Assembly: GCF_019900845.1 (NCBI RefSeq)
Contig: NZ_CP074570.1
Span: forward strand, 3,348,001-3,412,000
Length of the DNA stretch: 64,000 bases
Source of the DNA: Paraneptunicella aestuarii
Lineage (GTDB): Bacteria > Pseudomonadota > Gammaproteobacteria > Enterobacterales > Alteromonadaceae
Direction: 5' to 3'
The notes under the pieces are model-generated. The model searched no databases, was not told the origin of the DNA, and worked only from the letters and a program-made list of their open reading frames with translations. Below are positions 61,901 to 64,000 of the stretch, piece by piece (the first letter of the stretch is position 1; every line of letters starts with the position of its first letter). Position numbers and translations under genes: made by a program.

Positions 61901-63973
61901 CTGTCCGTTGTCGTTATTAATATCATTAGCAACAATGTTGGTGCTTCCCTCTTCCGCCAGCAGAAGAATTTGCCCTTGTTGGTTGGTAAAGCTGTTTGTC
62001 TCAATAGATAAATTGGTTGTGGATTGAAGAATACCGTTGTCGTTGTTAATGGATTCACTAAAAGATAACTCAGGAGCATTTTCACCATTGAAAATCAGGG
62101 TACCTGAATTCTGCAATTGCTCACCGGAAATAGAGGTGTTCTGCTGAGTTTGTAATGTACCGCTGTTAGCTAATGTGCCTGTTTCAATGGTTAACTGTCC
62201 ATTAGCCAGCCACTCTCCGGCATTGCTAACAGATTCAACAGCGTTAACATTTGCAGCTCCTTCATGGGCGATTAATCCCGCCTCAATATTAATCTGCTGA
62301 TTGGTAATATTAAGTTGCCCGTCGGCACTGGACTGGTAAATCAAACCACCCGTTTGATTCAATTGCTCGCTGGTGATGGTGATATTTTCAGCCTGAATCG
62401 TGCCCGAGTTGGTTAAGGATGTACCATCAAGGGACAAATCACTTGCCAGCAACAATCCCTGATTCTCCGCCTGAGCAATGTTTCCGGTTACTGTATTCGA
62501 TTGAATAGTACCCGTTTCAGTATTCACTAATCCGTTGGCATTGATATTGACTTCACCCAGGCTGAGCATAGTCCCGGTATTAACAATGTTGCCCTGCGCA
62601 TTGAGAGAAATATTAGAAACATTAGTTAGCTGCCCTTGCTCATCAATTCCGGCATAAAGCTGCCCATTCTGGTTCACATCATTAGCGGTAACAGTAATAT
62701 CTGAGTTTGAAGTCACTGTTCCGGTATTTTCAAATGTCGCGCCAGCGTTAATTGCGACATTTTGCCCATGAGTGCTACCACTCAATATCACATCGCCATT
62801 GACCGAGTTGATTGAGGCTTGCCCGTTGGTGACGGTATCCTTGAGACGAATTTGGCCATCGACAGTTAATTCCAGCTGGTTAGTGGAGCTGATTAAACCG
62901 TCACTTCTCACACCTAGCCCGGCTTGTGTACCAATCAACTTAATACTGTTGACGTACATGGAACCTAGCGCTGAGGCATCTAATGCAAATAGGGGTTGAG
63001 TTTCACTAGCCTGATTAGCAAGTTGACGGACTTCTTCTGATTGATAACTAATGTAGTTATTGCCGGTATAAACATTAAGTTCATTGGCATACAAAGCAGC
63101 ATTCAGGTACATAGCCTGAGTCAAAATATCAAACTTGCTGATATTGGAAGCATTTAAGCCGTAACCATCAATAACCACACTACCGGAATTAATATTGAAA
63201 CCGAGTAATTGCCCACCTTGAACATCGGCAGCACCTGTTGCAAAGGTCACTCTGGGGGTATTGATAAAACCACAGCCATTACAGGTTATGCCGTTACGGT
63301 TGGCTAAAACAAACTCTGCTGAATCGCCTAATATTTCGGTGAACCCCAGCAAGGTAGAAGCCGAACCACCTGTTACCTCAGCCAAAATAATGCTAGCCGT
63401 GCCGCCAGCCAAACGGCGGTTACCGTCGGTCCAGCCACCCAATTGAGAAATGATAGGATCCAGGCTGTTATTCAGGATTAAACCGTTTGCATCAACATTA
63501 AACTTGCTGAACAAGTTATGGGATACACCCGCTTGAGAAGCCTCGGCAATATCAATTACCGTAGTGCCATTCGCGGATTCTTTCATTCCCATACCATCGC
63601 CAACGGTAGGATCAATCTCAATACCGGTTGATGAATTCTGTTGTGGCAATGCAAATGCTGCTTGCTGCTCAGCCTGAGCGCTTTGAGCAGCTTGTGCTTG
63701 CTGTACCGCTTGTGCTGATTGAGTTTGCTGAACTTGTTGCTGCGCCTGTTGTTGAGCAATCTGCATCTGAGCATTTTGCACTTGCTCAGAGTTGCTGGTT
63801 GGAATATACCCCTGACCATACACACCCGTTTGTCCAATACGAACCAAACCATGTAAATCCTTGTCTGTATTTAATACTCCAACAACACCTTTAGCCGCTA
63901 CAACCGCCGGGTTTAGCAGCATAATCAAAGTCAGAAGTTTTGCAGTCAATTGCTTGGCGTTATTACTCAACAT
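40928..63973 (-). CDS. cdiA: Giant TpsA/CdiA-type exoprotein with EndoU-type toxin tip
   Basis: This 7681-aa two-partner-secreted exoprotein has a signal peptide (about residues 1-27). A Gln/Ala-rich insert (64-107) precedes a TPS domain with ANRNGITCNGCGFINTP at 224-240, the hallmark of TpsA/CdiA. Residues ~350-5300 are beta-helix repeats of about 20 aa with a recurrent HxGxGVLxIExL unit. A Ser/Thr/Gly-rich and Asp/Val-rich linker (~5430-5950) and an FHA-2-like region (to ~7000) follow, then a pretoxin with HEVAH at 7275-7279 and the KKVDDVG hinge. The toxin at the C-terminus has His7551 (EEHMI), His7566 (GGHNMDEF), Lys7609 and the end pattern FTSSAGGINFQYYLG, matching EndoU RNases. A cdiI-like gene follows. 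No cdiB is in the window. Confidence 0.9.
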   Translation of the reverse strand: MLSNNAKQLTAKLLTLIMLLNPAVVAAKGVVGVLNTDKDLHGLVRIGQTGVYGQGYIPTSNSEQVQNAQMQIAQQQAQQQVQQTQSAQAVQQAQAAQSAQAEQQAAFALPQQNSSTGIEIDPTVGDGMGMKESANGTTVIDIAEASQAGVSHNLFSKFNVDANGLILNNSLDPIISQLGGWTDGNRRLAGGTASIILAEVTGGSASTLLGFTEILGDSAEFVLANRNGITCNGCGFINTPRVTFATGAADVQGGQLLGFNINSGSVVIDGYGLNASNISKFDILTQAMYLNAALYANELNVYTGNNYISYQSEEVRQLANQASETQPLFALDASALGSMYVNSIKLIGTQAGLGVRSDGLISSTNQLELTVDGQIRLKDTVTNGQASINSVNGDVILSGSTHGQNVAINAGATFENTGTVTSNSDITVTANDVNQNGQLYAGIDEQGQLTNVSNISLNAQGNIVNTGTMLSLGEVNINANGLVNTETGTIQSNTVTGNIAQAENQGLLLASDLSLDGTSLTNSGTIQAENITITSEQLNQTGGLIYQSSADGQLNITNQQINIEAGLIAHEGAANVNAVESVSNAGEWLANGQLTIETGTLANSGTLQTQQNTSISGEQLQNSGTLIFNGENAPELSFSESINNDNGILQSTTNLSIETNSFTNQQGQILLLAEEGSTNIVANDINNDNGQLLSNSNIALNGVDISNNAGVISAGELSISGEQITNIEGTLQANNLNIEGVTLDNTQGQIISLDTEADALNITLSGDLNNQSGVILSQSQNLNISANSLNNSSGTIALTGLGVLSLEVLDALANTDGVIQATTEMQINAGSLSNENGLITAETLTVSAYSLDNSAGTLFGENVSLSGNSLINQGGIIAAQLAASDDENADSADEQGNIALAIDFSESIDNSNDGTIESHAENLTLNTNSLNNDAGRIAHVGLGVLTIEALTLSNVAGSLVTNGDMSISATTINSNEGILSALGSLSISGDSFNNDLGTLVANNISVDVATLSNNDGVIQGVQSSSINADSLINQNGQISATVINLESDEIDNSGGRLVAEQISLTAQSINNHSGVLVATQSDDGALVLNAEEIDNTSGTIYAENADVSITATALNNQQGTIAAATNTVLNSTSLNNEEGSISATNNLSISAQQLSNSGGNLIAGANLDIQTNTLTTTNGIIVAENDLAIDASNINAQGATLQAANQVDIKTNQFDLGLNGLVNGQQVNLNANSLNVGNGSAINGSSLTINSGSINNAGLLLATGTHSNSFTLNAGSLNNSGRIESRGNGFDLSQITINNNGGEIVHLGSGVLRLEFQSELDNRSGLIYTDGSLVLNSNGINNADGQIVTGGEATISTSSFNNTKGVVQSGSALNITASSLQNNNGTINGQGGSLSSLNVRGSLDNSGGTIALSATDVNISAGTLINSNGVLVAGNENSAGNVSIDTSSLSNQNGTIQINNSTVVINAGEQFDNTDGVLSISGSGTRINAQTLTNLNGVISQSGDGALNIESATIDNTGKGQIVSDAGLQLTATDIVSEGIVSGTLVDINTTTISNSGDLQATELTLNAETLTNSGLIDAQTATIALTNLDNSGYIQVLGEDGSTTFTLTAESLNNQGAIITNATDFSLTNMDINNQDGRIVHQGLGVLTIEALNDLNNQGGVISTDGSLVFNAQTLDNRKGVLSVAQSADINLQDVNNEAGSIILQGTDALTFNIADTLNNNDGVIQANSSQVDITVLNVTNQNGVIDVAGQLNISTQELNNSQGQVNGGGINIQIDALNNENGQIAAFDADGTGIQLQVANAITNTDGVISSAGATNSISAAVLENTNGNLNIAGDLDLTVTDINNTGTGEIVAGGQMTLTTDDLANEGLIQAEQLSINAPLINNSGTLSATGSQLESLQITTNSLTNSGLIISQGENLNLTNLSLNNESGSIVHAGTGVLSIEALAELNNNQGEIISNGQLDLVAETLTNTQGLVQSTNASNLTLTSLNNAQGNINAGGVLNITAVGIDNSNGALVGSHIQVTADVLNNTSGQILATNDIGQSLNLQIANSLNNSNGQILGAGESGVITTPVLTNNNGQINLAGNGELALTATQLDNLGTGSISANGTLSLTSDTLNNVGSLSANTLNLQATQVDNSGTVSAAQNLSLNSNALLNSGTIGAQTASINVATINNSGTLAISGTQQESLSLNVSDLTNTGTIASNGQDFALQNASINNNAGNLLHFGTGVLTLDTLGELQNIAGSIITSGQLQLTADSLNNSNGLLQIADAANIQLNDLTNNNGEITLLGEQLLQLLVTNLIDNQNGQIEAAQITLNAANLNNTAGQLLAMGTTGTSLNIQLSGSLTNTDGLIYGAGENASITANQILNHNGDIHYAGLGVLQLDAANITHSGSGSIASNAGLTINATNLTSSSLISSQGQMNLAISTIDNQNTGEIVAGDLNVTADSLNNAGSVNAANTLLNVTDLVNAGQLAADGTLQVNATNLTNTLGQIEATGALGINVQALDNSQGSIAALGADALSIDVANTLNNEAGTIAANSLQTVINANQLANSNGVLQVQGDLAITAQSLVNQQGQVAAENANLNITNIDNTQAGQLHANSTLTLTATNLQNNGSISGNSVNLNAAILNNNVDGQVLAEQLAINSQTLINAGSLQADQAELQATTLLNSGTIQTETSLTAQATTLTNQGAIVSAGTMALTTDTLNNDEGSIQSDTLSITADELNNSANANISAFSTQGDAMNIAVANTLSNTGDIYSAGDATRISAATLSNSGNIAHAGTGELTINAATLHNLAAGVLSSNGTLITTSTELLNAGEISVAKAQLTSDIMSNTGSVLADDISLTAQTLNNQGLVEADTIQLSLDALTNSGRIAAAATQGESLQLLANSLSNSGTIVSSGEQLKLQNMTIDNTAGDILHFGTGVLTIDALNTLQNQAGLIYTSGDLNLTASTLNNQAGRIITDNLSADVQNIINTNGLLLADSNLTLTTDTLNNQNGLVLANGTTGTSLNIQATTSIDNQSGTIHGSGEIAQISTADLNNQQGVIKHEGSDQLIVNGTSIDNSNAGQILSNAELNIQSQNLLNGGDIGAQTLNIQSTNVNNQGNIDTAQLTLTANSLINSGDLAAVTANINASSIDNSGLLAATGTVGDSLTITSSSITNSGVIASYGENFSLSNLELNNENGSLLHLGTGVLTLDTLNELRNVDGLIRTDGSLDIAATLLNNANGDIQVELAAQIQVDNLNNQAGEIAVLNAVLNNGDLTINAAQSLDNAGGLLGANVVDLQTVNLNNNAGQILGSNVGVTANTISNIAGDIRSDSLTLNTASLDNSNGLIAANDSLLLTATNSLNNTQGSIVTTGTTAVINAGDINNTQGLISQLSDNALTLNATGTISGTDSVIRANQQLNVNAGTLNNAGTVTASELNLTTNTLNNDGVVQGQQVTINTDDFANQGVLLATGTTGESLDINTLNGVNNSGRIQSHGTDLTFTEAVNNSGEIIHAGVGVLSFESLTNQNGWVHANNDLVVQGGDLDNSNGLIQANNDLSITASTLTNDAGLIRNGGNLGLDLQNLDNQNGSISTQGSSTSINLANNLLNANGSINSSAANTQINAAQINNDAGVIATAGGLAVTANSYNSNGGALTSQNALNLNVANINNNAAALISANDLTLTSDNVNNNGGSIETANSMVLNVANMSNLGGLVLSAGENFTLNLQNTFDNSAGGQLEVHSTDWTINNQNINNQSGVLRHMGSGELSITSNTQLNNQSGFIGSAGNIVLDLQGQTAGVALNNNAGAIQASGDLNISTPYAIDNTDGRLLAEGSVDLAAASLTNTQGRVIAGQGLALDLTDTLSNNAGLIYNDSGAFSITAATINNGSGVLLHNGAQPMTLSATTLNSSGEIGAIGTNSVLQLDVATLNNSGVVQANTLNLNATNFNNAGAVNGQQITVTTNQFNNNSGLLSATGTSGESLRIVTTNALSNQGGVLQSAGTALNLGTALDNSNGEVILLSNGTLTVTNVDNDGGRLLSQGNITGSGSLSNQSGIVQAANNLTLTPSTLNNQSGKIHAGNNLNVTADSLNNKGGQISSAGNQFNLDVNGAIDNSAGGVMVSAANNMNIQGGSLLNQGGNIKHLGAGNLALTGFNSLNNNSGVIDTAGTVNLSLDSLSNDSGVISANIATINAGTISNKAGTLQASQLGISTNSLDNSNGMLLSTGTSANSLNLNVNGTLTNNGGVVESRGQNLNLANVGTISNAGGQIRHQGTGTLNIQQSGAFNNNAGMVFTKGTLDFDSGNLNNNSGVLYAAGQSSINAGTISSSGGKIEAGSNLSISASSLNNTSGNVVSGGTLSVNTGSGSLNNTSGTMFAQGSQLTISSGSGSVDNDNGTMGSNGNASISAGSLFSNNGGVLQADGTATVSATNISNSAGALQANNLTLNATQTITNTSGGVINGGAVTLKGASLNNSGGKVVSTSSSDNSLSLTGVSAINNDSGVLSTKANNWSLSLNNLSNTNGKLLHEGSGTFTVSQSGTLTNSGIIASLANLKVNATSVTNNSSLQAGNTLTINGGLSNNSAGVLVGKNIDINASGKSVSNSGNIVANSAGVGVLSIDALSLTNSGTLYGADSATIAAGTITNSGNVSSDVLAISGFGTLTNTGRIESANGTYTGTNLNNNSGGILVAAGTGAGAMNLNVSNLNNAGDIYSKGSSMSFGGNITNTGTITHAGAGALTLGDKGSVNVAGGTIATAGTAKLMGSVSGAGGIYAQTGMIINSSGTFTNSNSKLYTEGSLQINTAVNNQGGELIADGTLGINTSGTITNSSGLIQGQSLNLKSGFLANDNGTITSTGTGAASITATSIDNTNGTIQSSGSSLSVSTTSGHIDNTGGAIKLGGTGTLKIAAATNLANGSGSILTNGSIDIDAGSALNNASGNIQGNNFDLNIGTTIQNTSGNIVAFGTGNSTLSANGSVTNSSGKIASNGTNLTLNTGALNNNGGTIALAGTGALTFNSSSIQNSTTGSYIGSNGALNMNAGSSLNNAGTVFGKNSNSITASGLTNSGTVGSNGALSVNATGTVTNTGTLSGATATTVQANALSNGSGKIQSNGTVTLTSSTLSVGSIYGGNVDINLGSGLSIGSGESISSSGNVDITTGGAVSNSGTVVASGTLGVAGTNLTNTGSLKSGGNNTLSFSGTINNSGSLSSHSTLTVNGSSLSNSGTVAGSTTKINASVNNTNLIYASSELDINGSVTNSSSIYSSGNGKITGSTITNNAGRITAAGNLSLTGTINNNRSGSTSFTQGATTTTSEYTDGNGAFWSPVNSPGGDGTTWYRDKEVRTSTVYTASASGTAGVIAAGNTLTLTGKTTNNYSTISAGGDIVLSQNLTNNSIQNRVETDVETIQVKHYWDCLQAWGGTKTGCAEPGTITTTETVTGSSQETTYTGGAYGTVVAGGNIRGNVDGFNSNDASPVSANGSTAATTASGSAGSATRGSGASSTSGQSASTSSSSGTVLSTTGQNLTVNGTASTANTSVSVGNTSANGVVATTAGQASQVSTGNAQANAVTAVVAQTGSVVSSGTQTVVNNQTGNTQTAITVAVVGNSEATLSTAVVVGTGSAPGSNAHNVTKTPILVPENPQMISVGGTGADRNGTDVKAAVITDNPLVDNQQNGNNIANQDLATLALNVSSNIEIKTAVLPGPRDKTVGDVVVTPGTVNTGVVVVDTSGATQKSANDDVYQVIVDGQPAINSGGIIPDPEDDAPIEKSLISVVQPKPVVVGIVPDESGSAPVFNDKYTTPDIIPTDQDNIRSLMPVEGETQDQHYEVAILPYQGDMTLVSSGTQAEYTNGQGNPDVSITIVNDAPDLDYNAENRDEFLQKPLQDDLDNPAFIEEIDRAAEQTLYTMEQQQQNQNEQYAQTSNPSNEQNSAPPAPFSLASVGLTQGDVEVAQNIFMTEEQVAVLTGELGFNEDYIRYGEYVLYSAISQNDLLEDGVTISAGGSIDITSTGDISIDAGISGKNGVVLSAEGALNFINTTFIDSDSLIGLQTGVDFTNTLNLQSEDIWLDVGGNFTNNGTINGAASVDVIAQGNLTNNSTINSGNFLWMDSLGGDLINNSSIHSDGFASLTAGNNLINMAGSTISGFDVELAAGNDIINRREQYSIDYENNAGNYRVEMAWGGKDANIISQNSLSMNAGNNIDITGSRFNASGDISLYAGNDVILGAIENTTNVEREFKGGYDKHYDTTWDVASLDAGGNLSIAAGNNLESQGTEMFAGGNVNLAAGNEMNLMGVTEVHSTKTKKTKKSTFSKKVTVDEVTKVTHEGTTIIAGGNVNMNAQETESGMRLFNSGDIMMEGTQIAAGGDLFAYTQGEMNVVSGEEWESELHYTKKSYLGGLFGSEKTSQEDVQYLGHAELHTGGDITLLAQNDINVLAGHISGQNIDARAGFGNEEAKDADLNILGEEQTRSLYEESRKRGLSLGFSDNFLSVAKETAQENTQVTTEYVGSTFIAEENVNLTASRDVNIVGSTVVAGENLRINAGRNANIVAGESSSSSASKDEETKIGIGFSGDDNGVSVFAGAQTEEYSVVTTDTTIVSTTLSAGNNVTVVAGENINQIGSHINAVNDVLMQAGNDINIVSGVAYNGLEQEERFTRTGLTVSVQHNVGNTVDAIQNVGQGGDAVSNVSGVLQAVDAVNSTLSGPQASAFLGTETTTSEYTAQGTTNVASTVNAGGNVTLLADGNVNIAGSQVNAANDLMVSATDINVIAVHDTYNDQSSSDTLRAGVGISASSDSASIGVEVSGSQSDNNSQSTYAVGSGLSAGNNMILAATDDILIEGSDVNANADMTFIAGDSLTITSATSNYDSESDSSHFNAGAGIGISSSGQAGWYVDAGLGGSELDRTATTETNSHVNAGGHLTVVTGGDTNIVGGVVNADTASMHVGGDLTVASVTNTGEVSGEQWNVSAGVSMGGFSASVGYGETEGETHWVDEQSGINTNGQMDIYVGGHTQVDGAYINSDSGELALDTGTLGYSDIEGYNNESSFYVSVGVGFAGEDGSGNVHTENTGNATGSTGSINSVQGNYSNLDQEQINRATIGEGVITIRDNPDQDISDLNRDIDIAQETTRDESDGVEVYYTDSSWNSVTNPTETLENWQNSVSNYGSNAMDAVNNLERGADLGGLVVNAIVEYGSNGNIPEGMEKALQSSELKAAGWAYAENHPEYLDVLANPENYPAETVQAAEQAWSQQMLDSFGVETEAELKIILNELGIIRGATDGEDTIYVNHGEDGTSISDAGSISNTIGHEVAHIAGESESGAEFLGAVAEIVMDQELDYNGIVDTGSDSAVDSAWIETNSSNEMIVQNNEQFANEDPTDMYYYLSENQKQQLEAAKEECNGNFGCEMKAELEYTYISQMQNAAVTAGIVEGVGKEAVDELVGLVDMLANPQQLVDSLQAIVDDPALLAEVAENEVKEIQELLQNFEEQLEIAGWDGANEAGENLGRITAKIVALVGGAVGAAKVTKSIVKGIKDTIAKKVDDVGGSKHGSFDTDSEAGHQSYTSVDEIPFRQRQDTKMGDSLEEHMIVPKIKGKNVSGGHNMDEFNSLVESGDVEIISKVEIRPGIYEIEYKVVGKEPPRDPKTVYDPSVISDEQIVDFGKAAVSKNFKEAVQAYNETGARIFTSSAGGINFQYYLGVSKATGEVIVSGFHPIKG

Positions 63974-64000
63974 TATGATTTACCGTCCGTTAAAAGCTCA

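Noticed and set aside
44000..62000. Possible CRISPR array from the regular repeats
   Set aside because: The periodicity is coding (beta-helix rungs in one continuous frame) with no identical repeats separated by unique spacers.

Overview
The window is a moderately AT-rich stretch of a Gammaproteobacterium. Its flagellar-type proteins, TpsA/CdiA proteins and ParDE module fit a marine gammaproteobacterium, but no marker gene fixes the genus. No rRNA, tRNA or CRISPR array was seen.

Region A (1-9867, minus strand) is a graveyard of polymorphic-toxin tip/immunity cassettes of Rhs/YD-repeat type. There are five tips: an N-terminally cut copy running off the left edge; a Gly/Ala-rich membrane-active-looking tip with a two-TM immunity protein; a type-46-like toxin tip with a small immunity protein; a LysM/YD tip ending in an AHH nuclease with an ankyrin immunity protein; and a short tip with a second two-TM immunity protein. 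Most tips lack an ATG start. At three junctions the tip's open frame begins at the codon after the stop of the preceding ORF. IS66 remnants interrupt the array. It looks like a store of displaced specificity modules rather than a set of expressed genes.

Region B (10095-31524) holds two small plus-strand genes (a TPR protein and an unknown) facing a ~20-kb, tightly overlapping minus-strand operon: TPR protein, fliQ, fliR, flhB, flhA, flgF, flgG, flgA, flgH, flgI, flgB, flgC, fliE, fliF, a 138-aa unknown ORF, fliH, fliI, fliJ, fliK-like, flgD, flgE, fliM-like, fliN, fliO, fliP, and a FliA-type sigma factor. It encodes an export gate, ATPase, MS ring, rod, hook, P/L rings and a reduced C-ring. 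The window has no motA/motB, no recognisable fliG, no flagellin, cap, hook-filament junction or chemotaxis gene. A small ORF sits in the fliG slot, FliM is short, FlgD is short and FlgH has no lipobox. This is a candidate non-rotating, filament-less flagellar-type secretion apparatus, unless the missing genes lie elsewhere.

Region C (31525-40921) starts with a small HExxH metallopeptidase gene, a TpsA fragment, a ParDE toxin-antitoxin pair with a palindromic operator, and a broken DDE transposase. It continues with three orphan CdiA C-terminal modules, all minus strand: a C39/papain-like cysteine peptidase toxin; a possible BECR-fold RNase; and an EndoU RNase with a MafI-like immunity protein. 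Each module is followed by its own immunity gene and then by a copy of the same IS right end. In three immunity genes (including the one of the main locus) the IS end supplies the last codons and the stop.

Region D (40928-63973, minus strand) is one 7681-codon TpsA/CdiA-type exoprotein: signal peptide, Gln/Ala-rich insert, TPS secretion domain, thousands of residues of filamentous-haemagglutinin beta-helix repeats with a recurring HxGxGVL superunit, an FHA-2-like region, a pretoxin with an HExxH motif, a KKVDDVG hinge and an EndoU-type toxin. No cdiB/TpsB partner is in the window. Orphan modules 1 and 3 carry near-identical copies of the pretoxin, so they can recombine with the main gene to change its toxin.
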